Assembly (NCBI GenBank): GCA_910588965.1
Contig: CAJUSO010000019.1
Coordinates: 1 to 56,683, forward strand
DNA from: an uncultured Lachnospiraceae bacterium
GTDB lineage: Bacteria > Bacillota > Clostridia > Lachnospirales > Lachnospiraceae
Direction of reading: 5' to 3'
DNA: 56,683 bases
The notes under the pieces: generated by a model
What the model was told of the DNA's origin: nothing
The model's input: only the letters and a program-made list of their open reading frames with translations
Databases searched by the model: none
Made by a program: the position numbers and the translations under genes
In this document: positions 44,399 to 53,115 of the stretch, piece after piece
Layout: the number at the start of each line of letters is the position of its first letter
Numbering within the stretch: position 1 is the stretch's first letter

Positions 44399-45811
44399 AT
44401 GTATAAAGAACAGAAAAAAAGCTGGGTCAAGCATTTGGATTTCTTAATCCTGGATCTTCTCTGCCTGGGAGTGTCTTTCTACCTGTCTTGCCTGATACGC
44501 CTGGGGAATATCAGGAAGGCGCCTGTGCTGCGGGAATACAACCGCCTGGCGGTAGTAGTGCTTCTTTTGGATATCTGTATTGTGTTTTTCTTTGAGGCTT
44601 ATACAGGCATCCTGCGCAGGAATAAGGTACAGGAACTGAAGGCGGTGATACTCCACTGCAGCATTATTTTTACGGCAGTCACAGTCTATATCTGGGGTAA
44701 CAAGCAGTCCGAAATTTATTCCAGGCAGGTAATCTTGGTATTTTGGTGGATTGCCATAGGGGTAGAATACTTTTCCAGGTGCATATGGAAAATATATATC
44801 AGGCAGCGGATGATACGCAGGAAGAATTTTTCGCAGCTGATTGTAGTGACGGAAGACCGCTATGCCCAGGAATGCGTGTCAGATTTCCAGAACAACCGCT
44901 ATAAGGAATTTGAAGTCACCGGCGTGGTGGTGGTAGATGTGAATCGGATAGGGGAAGAAGTCTGCGGCGTGCCGGTGGTGGCCAGTGCAGACAGCTTCTT
45001 GGAATATGTGCGCGTCAACGTGGTGGACGAGGTGTTCATCAATGGGAATACCAGGGAGAGCAGCGAGGCTTTGGCCAATGAACTGCTGGAGCTGGGGCTG
45101 ACCGTGCATTTCAACCTGGTGCGGGAGTCCCGCCTGATGCCAAATAAATTGGTGGAGCATTGCGGGAAATACCTGGTGCTGACCACCAGCATGAAGATTG
45201 CCACTCCCAGGCAGCTGTTCTTAAAGCGGCTTATGGATATTACAGGGAGCCTCGCTGGCCTTCTGATGATGGGGATTGCCCTGGTAGCTTTTGGGCCAAT
45301 CATTAAAGTGCAGTCGCCTGGGCCGATTTTCTATTCCCAGACACGGATTGGGAAAGGCGGCAGGCGCTTTAAGTTTTATAAGTTCCGTACCATGGTGGTG
45401 GGCGCAGACGCCATGAAGCAGGAACTGATGGGGCAGAATGAAATGGACGGGCTGATGTTTAAGATGGAGGACGACCCCAGGATATTTGGGATCGGGAAAT
45501 TTATGCGGAAGTTTTCCATTGACGAGCTGCCCCAATTTTGGAACGTGCTGAAAGGGGACATGAGCCTGGTAGGGACAAGGCCCCCGACAGAGGACGAGTT
45601 TGAGCAGTATGAGCTCCACCACAAGGCCAGGCTGGGCATCCGGCCGGGGCTTACGGGCATGTGGCAGGTCAGCGGGAGGAGCGATATTAAAGATTTTGAG
45701 GAAATCGTAGCGCTGGACACCCAGTATATCTCCAATTGGTCCCTGGGGATGGACATGCGGATCCTGTTCCGTACCGTGGGGGTGGTGCTGCGGGGAAAAG
45801 GGTCATCATGA
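44399..45811 (+). CDS. Second polyprenyl glycosylphosphotransferase (initiating sugar transferase)
   Basis: The 470-residue protein has about four N-terminal membrane segments, a CoA-binding-like middle domain, and a sugar transferase domain (about 270-465) with KRLMDITGS, GPIFYSQTRIGKGG, KFRTMVVGAD, SIDELPQFWNVL, MSLVGTRPPT and GLTGMWQVSGRS. The latter wording is that of the WbaP/RfbP/CpsE group. It starts synthesis of a lipid-linked glycan. It differs clearly from the enzyme from 25180, so the two probably start different glycans. Its TGA overlaps the ATG of the next gene (ATGA), showing tight coupling to the WbbL-like GT. Confidence 0.93.
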   Translation: MYKEQKKSWVKHLDFLILDLLCLGVSFYLSCLIRLGNIRKAPVLREYNRLAVVVLLLDICIVFFFEAYTGILRRNKVQELKAVILHCSIIFTAVTVYIWGNKQSEIYSRQVILVFWWIAIGVEYFSRCIWKIYIRQRMIRRKNFSQLIVVTEDRYAQECVSDFQNNRYKEFEVTGVVVVDVNRIGEEVCGVPVVASADSFLEYVRVNVVDEVFINGNTRESSEALANELLELGLTVHFNLVRESRLMPNKLVEHCGKYLVLTTSMKIATPRQLFLKRLMDITGSLAGLLMMGIALVAFGPIIKVQSPGPIFYSQTRIGKGGRRFKFYKFRTMVVGADAMKQELMGQNEMDGLMFKMEDDPRIFGIGKFMRKFSIDELPQFWNVLKGDMSLVGTRPPTEDEFEQYELHHKARLGIRPGLTGMWQVSGRSDIKDFEEIVALDTQYISNWSLGMDMRILFRTVGVVLRGKGSS

Positions 45812-46572
45812 TAGATATTTCAATTGCCATTGTAGCGTATCATAACGAAGAGGATGTAAGGAATGCGGTATGTTCCATTATGGGGCATACCGCTGACGTC
45901 GTTTCAAAGAAAATCTATATTATAGACAACAGCACGCAGCAGAATGGGTTGGGGGAGCTGGAACGGGAATGGCCGCAGGTGGAATACCTGCCCACAGGGA
46001 GGAACCTGGGGTTCGGCAGGGGGCATAATTATGTGTTAAGCCGCCTGGATTCGAAATTCCATGCGATTGTGAACCCGGATATCCTGCTGGTGGAGGACAG
46101 CCTGTCAGCCCTTATGGGCTTCCTGGAGAAAACGGGGGCCGGGATGGCAGTACCTAGGCTGCTGGATACGGAAGGGAAGCTGCAGGCGGTGTACCGGCGG
46201 GAGGTAACCGTGGCGGATATGGGGATCCGGATGTTCTTGCATTCGCATTTCAAAAAGCGGCAGGCATACCATACCATGCAGGATATGGATTATGGGAAGC
46301 CCTTCCAGGTGCCCTTTGCCCAAGGGAGTTTTTTGGTGGTGCGTACCAAGCTCCTGCAGGAATTGGGAGGCTTTGACGAGAGGTATTTTATGTATATGGA
46401 GGATGCAGACCTGTGCCGTACAGTGAATCTGGTGAGCAGCCTGTGGTATTGCCCAGACACAGGGGTCATCCATAAGTGGGAGAGGGGATCCCACAAAGAC
46501 AGGAAGCTGCTGAAGGCACATATCGTGTCTATGGTGCGGTATTTCCGGAAATGGGGTTGGCGGCTATGGTAA
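45808..46572 (+). CDS. GT2 glycosyltransferase, WbbL/RfbF-like rhamnosyltransferase
   Basis: The 254-residue protein has SIAIVAYHNEEDV, IDNSTQQNG, GRNLGFGRGHNYV, NPDILL as metal-binding motif and FDERYFMYMEDADLC. This set marks the WbbL-type rhamnosyltransferases that add rhamnose to the first sugar on the lipid carrier. The ATGA overlap with the initiating transferase gene supports action as the second step. dTDP-rhamnose is available from the rfb genes. I chose the ATG at 45808; the earlier in-frame start lies inside the upstream gene. Rhamnose as donor is inferred. Confidence 0.85.
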   Translation: MIDISIAIVAYHNEEDVRNAVCSIMGHTADVVSKKIYIIDNSTQQNGLGELEREWPQVEYLPTGRNLGFGRGHNYVLSRLDSKFHAIVNPDILLVEDSLSALMGFLEKTGAGMAVPRLLDTEGKLQAVYRREVTVADMGIRMFLHSHFKKRQAYHTMQDMDYGKPFQVPFAQGSFLVVRTKLLQELGGFDERYFMYMEDADLCRTVNLVSSLWYCPDTGVIHKWERGSHKDRKLLKAHIVSMVRYFRKWGWRLW

Positions 46573-46602
46573 AGGAAACGGCAGGAGCGGAGGTGGTATA
46601 GG

Positions 46603-47385
46603 TTGGGGACGAAGGAAGGCATCCGCATTTCTGTGGCTATGGTGACCTATAATGGGGCGGCATATCTCCGCGCCCAGATAGGATCTATTTTGTCCCAGCT
46701 GCAGGAGGGGGATGAACTGGTGGTCTCAGACGATGGGTCTGTGGACGGGACGGTTGGCATCCTAAAGGAATACCAGCAGTCCAATCAAAGAGTCCGGCTG
46801 CTGGAAGGGCCTGGCCGGGGGCTTAAGAAGAACGTGGAGCATGCCATTGCCCATACCCGGGGGGAATATATTTTCCTGGCAGACCAGGATGATATCTGGA
46901 TGCCGGATAAAGTAAGGCGGGTGATGGAAGCTTTTGCCGGGGAGGGGCCTGGCGGGGCAGCGGGGAGCCCGGCGGGCAGGCCTTATGTGGTCATCCATGA
47001 CGCGAAGGTGTTTGAAGGGGACAATCCAGGGGATATTTGGATGGATTCCTTCCTTGCATTCCGCAGCGGGGGGCCCGGCGTTGTGAAAAATATGGTGAAG
47101 AACAGCTATATCGGCTGCTGCATGGCGTTCCGGCGGGAATTGATAGGCTGGATCCTGCCAATACCGGACAGCATTGAAATGCATGACCAGTGGATTGGGA
47201 TTCTGGGTGACTACAAGTTTGGGAAATCTTGTTTCCTGTGGGAGCCGCTTTTGCTGTACAGAAGGCATAATGCCAATAATTCCCGTATGGAGCATTATGG
47301 GATTGGTAGGATGTTACGAAATAGGGTGCAGCTGCTCTGGCACTTCCTTGTGAGAATTTTACATTTTGCTATAAAAAAGGCCTGA
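46603..47385 (+). CDS. Family 2 glycosyltransferase
   Basis: The 260-residue protein has ISVAMVTYNGAAYL, VSDDGSVDGT and FLADQDDIWMPDK, placing it in the same GT2 subfamily as the protein from 7622. A basic, hydrophobic C-terminal helix (LLWHFLVRILHF) probably touches the membrane. The start is a TTG at 46603, six bases after GGAGGTGG; no ATG fits. It is the third gene of a run with the initiating transferase and the WbbL-like GT and so probably adds the third sugar. Donor unknown. Confidence 0.82.
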   Translation: MGTKEGIRISVAMVTYNGAAYLRAQIGSILSQLQEGDELVVSDDGSVDGTVGILKEYQQSNQRVRLLEGPGRGLKKNVEHAIAHTRGEYIFLADQDDIWMPDKVRRVMEAFAGEGPGGAAGSPAGRPYVVIHDAKVFEGDNPGDIWMDSFLAFRSGGPGVVKNMVKNSYIGCCMAFRRELIGWILPIPDSIEMHDQWIGILGDYKFGKSCFLWEPLLLYRRHNANNSRMEHYGIGRMLRNRVQLLWHFLVRILHFAIKKA

Positions 47386-47589
47386 AAAAGTAGAAAATTT
47401 TAGAAAAATGACGATTGATAAATCGGGGAAAATATTATAAAATTATTGTTAAGCGTGTATTAAATTATAACAGAAATATGACAAAAATATGACGCACTGC
47501 AGGAAAGGTTTATAACGGGTGCGGCAGGTACGTTAGTGTTGGGGCACAAAGCAAGGATAGTATAAATTTAAAACGGGCAGGGTGAGGTT
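47386..47589 (+). promoter_or_regulatory. AT-rich intergenic region before the second LCP gene
   Basis: This 204-base stretch is much richer in A and T than its surroundings and has several TATAA-like sequences. The best placed pair is TTGGGG (47539-47544) and TATAAA (47561-47566), 16 bases apart and 24 bases before the LCP start. A promoter here is likely, but which box is used is unsure. No coding region is seen. Confidence 0.45.
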
Positions 47590-48801
47590 ATGGCGAAGAA
47601 AAACGGGCAAAAAGCTGGGAGAGGGAAGAAAATCATACGGAGGTTAATACTGGTAGTGCTGGAACTGGCGCTTCTGGTAGGGGTCGTGGCGTGGGTCTGG
47701 GTGAACCAGAAAATGGACAAGGTGGAGACGGACGAGACCTTTGAAGAAAAGGAAGTGGTGAACGTAGAGCTCCCCAAAAAGACGAAGAAGGTGCTGCAGG
47801 GCTATGTGATGCTGGCGCTCTTTGGGCTGGATAACCGGGACAGCCAGAGTTATAACAGCGGCAATTCCGATGTGATTATGGTGGCCAGGATTGACAAAGA
47901 TACCAAGGAAGTAAGGCTGGTCTCCGTATACCGCGACACATTCCTGAAAATGGCGGATTTGGAAAATACGGATGCTTACAGCAAGGCAAATGCAGCCTAC
48001 GCAATCGGGGGCCCGACCCAGGCGGTGCGTATGCTGAATACAAATTTGGATTTGGATATTAAGGAATATGTGTCTTTTGATTTCAGCGCAGTGGCAGAAG
48101 CCGTGGATATCCTCGGGGGTGTGGAGATAGAGATTACAGACGAGGAATGCGTGCACCTGAACAATTATTGCGTTGAGACTTCTGAGGTAGTGGAGAAGGA
48201 ATATGAGCCCCTGCCCGGAGGGGGGACGTATAACCTGAATGGCGTACAGGCCGTTTCCTATGGGAGGATCCGCTATACTTTAGGGGATGATTTTAAACGG
48301 ACGGAACGCCAGAGGCTGGTGTTGAATAAAATGATAGAAAAGGCGCTGGCTTCCGATATAGGCACCATCAATTCCCTGATTGACGCTGTCTTCCCGAAGA
48401 TTAAGACCAGCCTCACAAAGACGGAGATGCTTTCCCTGGCGGCAGACGCCTTTAACTACCGTATGGGAGAGACTGCCGGTTTCCCCTTTGACCTGGGGAA
48501 TGTAGTGGTGGATGTAGCTTACCAGAAGCATGCCCAGGACTGCGTGATTCCCAGGGATTTGGCGACAAACGTAAAGAAGCTCCATGATTTCCTCTATGGC
48601 ACTACAGATTATGAGGTGACAGAGAGCGTGCAGGGCATCAGCGATGAGATTGTGTACCGTTCCGGCCTGACTGCCAAGAAGGAAGAAGGGAGTACAGAGA
48701 CAGAAGGGCAAGGAGAAGAAGGGGAAGGCAGCGAAGGCAGCACAGGGGGAGAAGAATGGAGCAGTGAGGAAGAAGCGGAAGAGAAGTATGCGACGGAATA
48801 G
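47590..48801 (+). CDS. LytR-CpsA-Psr (LCP) family wall-polymer ligase, second copy
   Basis: The 403-residue protein is a paralogue of the one from 34496. It has a basic start, one membrane segment (about 17-40), and an LCP domain (about 70-330) with LFGLDNRDS, SDVIMVARI, SVYRDTFLKM, KANAAYAIGG, FDFSAVAEAVDILGG, YGRIRYT and FKRTERQR. Unlike the first copy it ends in a ~35-residue acidic Glu-Ser-Gly tail. It would attach a polymer to peptidoglycan at the outer membrane face. It closes the polysaccharide part of the window, and glmS follows 20 bases later, probably in the same transcript. Confidence 0.93.
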   Translation: MAKKNGQKAGRGKKIIRRLILVVLELALLVGVVAWVWVNQKMDKVETDETFEEKEVVNVELPKKTKKVLQGYVMLALFGLDNRDSQSYNSGNSDVIMVARIDKDTKEVRLVSVYRDTFLKMADLENTDAYSKANAAYAIGGPTQAVRMLNTNLDLDIKEYVSFDFSAVAEAVDILGGVEIEITDEECVHLNNYCVETSEVVEKEYEPLPGGGTYNLNGVQAVSYGRIRYTLGDDFKRTERQRLVLNKMIEKALASDIGTINSLIDAVFPKIKTSLTKTEMLSLAADAFNYRMGETAGFPFDLGNVVVDVAYQKHAQDCVIPRDLATNVKKLHDFLYGTTDYEVTESVQGISDEIVYRSGLTAKKEEGSTETEGQGEEGEGSEGSTGGEEWSSEEEAEEKYATE

Positions 48802-48821
48802 CATGGCAGGAGGGATTCAAA

Positions 48822-50648
48822 ATGTGTGGGATTGTAGGATACATTGGGGAAGCGCAAGCTGCCCCAATTTTATTGGATGGATTATCTAAGCTGGAGTACA
48901 GGGGATACGACTCGGCAGGGATTGCAGTATATGATGGGGAAGAAATCCGTGTGCAGAAAGCAACGGGGCGGCTGAAAGCCTTAAGCGAGCTGACCCATGA
49001 CGGCGCCACCATGCCAGGGGTTTCCGGCATTGGGCATACCCGCTGGGCGACCCATGGGGCGCCTTCGAATGTGAACGCCCATCCCCATTATAACCAGGAT
49101 AAGACCATCGCCGTGGTGCATAATGGGATAATAGAGAATTATATGAAGCTTCGGAAGTACCTGGAAGGAAAGGGCTGCCAGTTTGTCTCAGAGACGGATA
49201 CCGAGGTGGTGGCGCACCTGTTGGCCAGATATTATAAGGGCGACCCCTTAGAAGCGGTTACCAAGGCGATGCACCGTATGGAGGGTTCCTATGCCTTGGG
49301 GATTATCTTCAAAGACCATGCAGACAAGGTGTATGCGGTGCGCAAGGATAGCCCTATGATTGTGGGCCATGGCAAAGATGGGAACCTGATTGCCTCAGAT
49401 GTGCCGGCTGTCCTGAAATATACCAGGAAGGTATATTTTATCCAAAATGAGGAGATTGCAGCTTTAACGAAAGAGGGTATTACCTTTTTCAACGTGGATG
49501 GGGATGAGATTGCCAAAGAGCCCACTACCATAGATTGGGATGTGAACGCCGCCGAGAAGGGCGGCTATGAGCATTTCATGCTAAAAGAAATGTATGAACA
49601 GCCCCAGACGGTGAAGGACACGCTGAACCCCCGCATCCGGGACGGGGAAGTCGTAATTGAGGAACTGGGGATGGAAGATGGGGAAATCTGTGCCGTCAAC
49701 CGGATCCACATTGTGGCCTGCGGCTCTGCCTACCATGCGGGCGTGACGGCAAAATACGTTTTCGAGGGGCTGGCCAGGGTGCCGGTGGAGGTGGATTTGG
49801 CCTCTGAATTCCGCTACCGTAACCCCATCCTGCAGCAGGATGACCTTGTGATTATCATCAGCCAGTCCGGCGAGACAGCAGACTCCCTGGCCGCTTTGCG
49901 TGAGGCCAAGGCACGCGGCATCAAGACCCTTGGGATTGTCAATGTGGTGGGCAGTTCCATTGCCCGGGAGGCAGACCGTGTTATGTACACCTGGGCAGGC
50001 CCGGAGATTGCCGTGGCCACCACGAAGGCTTACAGTGCGCAGCTTATTGCGGAGTACCTGCTGGCCATTAAGTTCGCCCAGGCCAGGAATACCGTATCAG
50101 CGCAGGAGGTGGAAGGGCTTTTGCGGGACTTGCAGAAGCTGCCGGAACAGATTGAGATGCTTTTGGGAAATAAGGGGCGGATCCAGCATTTTGCCAACCG
50201 GTATATTGCCGCGAAGGATGTGTTCTTTGTGGGCAGGGGCATTGACTATGCCATTTCCATGGAGGGCTCCCTGAAGCTGAAGGAAATTTCCTATATCCAT
50301 TCTGAGGCCTATGCGGCTGGGGAACTGAAGCATGGCACCATTTCCCTGATTGAGGAAGGGACCCTGGTGGCAGCCGTGGTGACCCAGGAAGAACTGTATA
50401 AAAAGACCATCAGCAACATTGTGGAACTTAGGAGCCGGGGCGCCTTTGTGCTGGCGGTGACCAATACGGGAAACCGGGAGATAGAAAAAGCGGCGGATTA
50501 TGTTATTTATATCCCCCAGACGAACTGGTACTTTACCAATTCCCTGGCCATCATACCTTTGCAGCTGTTCAGCTATTATGTATCCGTGGGCAAAGGATGC
50601 GATGTGGATAAGCCCAGGAACTTGGCTAAGTCTGTGACGGTGGAATAG
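48822..50648 (+). CDS. glmS: Glutamine-fructose-6-phosphate aminotransferase (isomerising)
   Basis: The 608-residue protein is full length. It begins MCGIVGYIG, with the catalytic N-terminal cysteine, followed by LSKLEYRGYDSAGIAV, GIGHTRWATHG and HNGIIENY of the glutaminase domain (about 1-225). Two SIS sugar-isomerase domains follow (about 285-425 and 455-595), with ACGSAYHAG, SQSGETADSL and the C-terminal DKPRNLAKSVTVE. It makes glucosamine-6-phosphate for peptidoglycan and amino-sugar precursors. The leader before it is only 20 bases, so there is no room for a glmS ribozyme. Co-transcription with the LCP gene would tie precursor supply to wall-polymer work. Confidence 0.98.
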   Translation: MCGIVGYIGEAQAAPILLDGLSKLEYRGYDSAGIAVYDGEEIRVQKATGRLKALSELTHDGATMPGVSGIGHTRWATHGAPSNVNAHPHYNQDKTIAVVHNGIIENYMKLRKYLEGKGCQFVSETDTEVVAHLLARYYKGDPLEAVTKAMHRMEGSYALGIIFKDHADKVYAVRKDSPMIVGHGKDGNLIASDVPAVLKYTRKVYFIQNEEIAALTKEGITFFNVDGDEIAKEPTTIDWDVNAAEKGGYEHFMLKEMYEQPQTVKDTLNPRIRDGEVVIEELGMEDGEICAVNRIHIVACGSAYHAGVTAKYVFEGLARVPVEVDLASEFRYRNPILQQDDLVIIISQSGETADSLAALREAKARGIKTLGIVNVVGSSIAREADRVMYTWAGPEIAVATTKAYSAQLIAEYLLAIKFAQARNTVSAQEVEGLLRDLQKLPEQIEMLLGNKGRIQHFANRYIAAKDVFFVGRGIDYAISMEGSLKLKEISYIHSEAYAAGELKHGTISLIEEGTLVAAVVTQEELYKKTISNIVELRSRGAFVLAVTNTGNREIEKAADYVIYIPQTNWYFTNSLAIIPLQLFSYYVSVGKGCDVDKPRNLAKSVTVE

Positions 50649-50783
50649 AAAAACACTTTTTTTTAAAATAGTTGTCACAATTCTGACACAAATTTTCCGT
50701 AAACTGCTTACAGAACAAAGAAAACAAACCAAGCAGAGAATGAAACAGGAAACAAAGATAAGCAGGAGAAAGGAGAATTTGTT

Positions 50784-52703
50784 ATGGAAAACAACAATAC
50801 AAACCTCAATAACCAAAATGGGAACAATAATTCTGATTCTTTCTATTCATATAGCTACCGCAACCAGGAAAACCAAGACTGCAACCCTAATTATTTCGAG
50901 AAGAAAGAAGAGGAAGCCTATACTGCCGCCCATGCAAATGAGGCAGGGAATACATCTGATGCAAAGGAAGCAGCCCCCGCCTATCATGAGGTACAGGCAG
51001 ACGGCACGTACCATGGAGCCAGCCAGCCATACTTTACCGGGCAGGCGGCTGGGCAAGGGAATGGGAACGACGGCTTACCCAGGCAGGGCAGCAGCTTAAC
51101 AGAGGGAGATGCCTATGGGAATAGCCAGGGCGGGGCATCTGCCTATGGAAGCAGCCAAGGAGAAGCATCTGCTTATGGAAGCCAGCCAGAAGGAGCCGCC
51201 TATGGAAGCAGCCCAGAAGGAACCGCTTATGGAAGCAGCCCAGAGGGAACCGCCTATGGAAGCAGCCAGAAGGAACCGTCTGTTTATGGCAAAAACCAGG
51301 CGGAAGGCCGTGCTTATCAGGGCGCTTCCCAAGAAGGGCCAGCTTATGGCAGTTCCCAAAATGAGAATGCCAGGCCGGGCATGGAGCAGTTTTACCATAC
51401 CAGCCAGTGGGGTCCTGCTGAGAGCCAAGAGGGGAAAAAAGCTTCCAGGCGGCAGAGGCGCCAGAAGGCGGCAAAGGAGAAAAAGCCCCATGGCTTTGGG
51501 ATGTCTTTGGCAAAATGCGCAGCAATTGCCGTCGTATTCGGCCTTGTCTCCTCTACTGTTTTCTATGGGACGGGGCTGGGGTTTGAATATACCACTGGCA
51601 AGCCTGGCGCTGGTATCAGTTCCACAGCAAATAATAACTCAAGTGGGATTGCGGATAACAGCAGCGGCCTGTCTGCTACCAGCGTGAGCACGGCTACTAC
51701 CATTTCCGATGTATCTGACATTGTGGAAAATGCAATGCCTTCGATTGTGTCCCTTACCAATATGGGCCAGCAGGAAATGGGCTATGATTTCTTCGGCCGT
51801 TCCTATGTGCAGGATACGGAAAGCGCAGGCAGCGGCATTATTATTGGGCAGACAGAAGAGGAAATCTATATTGCTACCAACAACCATGTGGTTGCCAATT
51901 CCACCCAGCTTACGGTGAACTTTATTGACAACCAGACAGTGACGGCGGAAATCAAAGGCACAGATTCCAGTACAGACCTGGCAGTAGTTTCCGTAGATAT
52001 CAATGATATCCCAAGCGAGACCATGGAGAAGATTAAAGTGGCCACCTTGGGAGATTCCGGGAAGCTGAAAGTAGGCGAAGGCGCCGTAGCCATTGGGAAC
52101 GCCTTAGGCTATGGGCAGTCTGTAACCACAGGCGTTATCAGCGCCCTGGAGCGTGAAGTGACCGTGCAGGATGAACAGACAGGGGCGTCTATCACCAACG
52201 ATTTGATCCAGACCAGCGCAGCCATTAACCCAGGGAACAGCGGCGGGGCGCTGCTGAACATGAAGGGTGAAGTGATTGGCATTAACTCCGTGAAATATTC
52301 CGATACCCAGGTGGAGGGCATGGGCTTCTCCATCCCGATTTCAGCCGCAGAGCCAATTATCAACTCCTTGATTACCAGGGAATTGGTAGATGAATCCAAG
52401 TCCGCATACCTGGGCGTATCCGGTTCTGATGTGACAGAAGAGATGTCCGTAGGCTTTGGGATCCCGGAAGGGCTTTATATTACCTTAGTCCAGGAGAACA
52501 GCGCAGCCGCCCAGGCAGGCATCAACAAGGGCGACGTCATGACAGGGTTCGACACCCGTAAGGTGCGTTCCATGAAAGACTTGGAAGAAATCATCCAGTA
52601 TTATGAGGCTGGCACAGAGGTAGAGATTACCCTCCAGTCCAATGTGGACGGGGAGTGGCAGGAACGTAAGGTGACGGCCAAGCTTGGCAAGAAGAATGGA
52701 TAA
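50784..52703 (+). CDS. HtrA/DegP-type membrane serine protease with PDZ domain
   Basis: The 639-residue protein has a ~240-residue cytoplasmic N-terminus rich in Asn, Gly and Tyr, one membrane segment (about 243-265), a trypsin-like domain (about 310-520) and a PDZ domain (about 535-635). The triad is His368 (TNNHVV), Asp398 (STDLAVV) and Ser486 (GNSGGAL). Such proteases remove damaged envelope proteins. The N-terminus has nine or so AYGSS-type repeats (110-194), unusual for the family. AAAGGAG sets the start. The gene is followed by a strong terminator, closing this part of the window. Confidence 0.93.
   Translation: MENNNTNLNNQNGNNNSDSFYSYSYRNQENQDCNPNYFEKKEEEAYTAAHANEAGNTSDAKEAAPAYHEVQADGTYHGASQPYFTGQAAGQGNGNDGLPRQGSSLTEGDAYGNSQGGASAYGSSQGEASAYGSQPEGAAYGSSPEGTAYGSSPEGTAYGSSQKEPSVYGKNQAEGRAYQGASQEGPAYGSSQNENARPGMEQFYHTSQWGPAESQEGKKASRRQRRQKAAKEKKPHGFGMSLAKCAAIAVVFGLVSSTVFYGTGLGFEYTTGKPGAGISSTANNNSSGIADNSSGLSATSVSTATTISDVSDIVENAMPSIVSLTNMGQQEMGYDFFGRSYVQDTESAGSGIIIGQTEEEIYIATNNHVVANSTQLTVNFIDNQTVTAEIKGTDSSTDLAVVSVDINDIPSETMEKIKVATLGDSGKLKVGEGAVAIGNALGYGQSVTTGVISALEREVTVQDEQTGASITNDLIQTSAAINPGNSGGALLNMKGEVIGINSVKYSDTQVEGMGFSIPISAAEPIINSLITRELVDESKSAYLGVSGSDVTEEMSVGFGIPEGLYITLVQENSAAAQAGINKGDVMTGFDTRKVRSMKDLEEIIQYYEAGTEVEITLQSNVDGEWQERKVTAKLGKKNG
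51111..51366 (+). repeat. In-frame AYGSS-type repeats in the HtrA cytoplasmic tail
   Basis: About nine units of 8-11 residues with the wording AYGSSPEGT or AYGSSQGEAS. Several neighbouring copies are almost identical at DNA level (for example around 51200-51260), a substrate for in-frame slippage. Confidence 0.85.
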
Positions 52704-52725
52704 ATAGATAGGATTTCTATAAACT

Positions 52726-52788
52726 GCAAAAAGGAAAAGGGCATTCCCTAGGGAGTAGGGGATGCCCTTTTCCTTTTGCGGCTTTTTT
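52726..52788 (+). terminator. Strong rho-independent terminator after the HtrA gene
   Basis: A stem of about 20 base pairs forms between 52726-52748 and 52759-52779 (two single-base bulges), with GGGCAT and ATGCCC at its core, followed by TTTTTT at 52783-52788. Confidence 0.93.
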
Positions 52789-52855
52789 CTCTTATAGGAA
52801 AGGCCGTGTTGCTGTAAAGCATGGAAGTCCATGGCTTTCCTATAAGAGAAAACCC
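52785..52855. repeat. Nested inverted repeat of unknown nature
   Basis: TTTTCTCTTATAGGAAAG (52785-52802) is matched by its complement at 52836-52853, with one extra base near the inner end. Inside the loop CATGGA and TCCATG form a second short hairpin around 52820-52833. The left end shares the T-run of the terminator. A small MITE-like element or a structured leader RNA are both possible. Confidence 0.5.
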
Positions 52856-53115
52856 TCTGGGGGATACGCACCCGCACACAAGGTAAAAGATTGTTCACAA
52901 TGCAGATGTTACCTGCTTACTCCTGCTGCTAGAGGGGCATCAGTTTGCCCCGCGCCTATATCCCCATCCCATTTTTGGTGATAATTTTACAACTTTGACA
53001 TAACTTTGCCGGAAGTAAGACGCATAATTAAGGTAGGATATAGCCATATCCTATAATTAAGGAAGATACACGAAGCAGGGGATTGCTGTCTTTTGCAGAA
53101 AGGCGGTTTACAAGA
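52856..53115 (+). promoter_or_regulatory. Leader region of the FtsX-type permease with a palindromic operator candidate
   Basis: No coding region is seen in this part of the 412-base gap. TAGGATAT (53034-53041) and ATATCCTA (53046-53053) form a perfect 8-base palindrome around AGCC, and it overlaps a TATAAT at 53052-53057. ATAATTAAGG occurs on both sides of it (53024-53033 and 53053-53062). A repressor of the transporter could bind here. TTGACA at 52995-53000 is too far from either -10 candidate to be sure of the promoter. Confidence 0.5.

Noticed and set aside
47446..47471. TTGTTA/TATAAC promoter before the second LCP gene
   Set aside because: The spacer is only 14 bases; a better spaced pair lies closer to the gene.
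48802..48821. glmS ribozyme
   Set aside because: Only 20 bases separate the LCP gene from glmS, too short for the ribozyme.
51096..51687. Open frames on both strands over the AYGSS repeats
   Set aside because: Shadow frames of the repeat region; the HtrA frame has the clear domains and ribosome site.
52995..53028. TTGACA and CATAAT as a promoter for the FtsX-type permease
   Set aside because: The spacer is 22 bases, too long for a normal sigma-A promoter.
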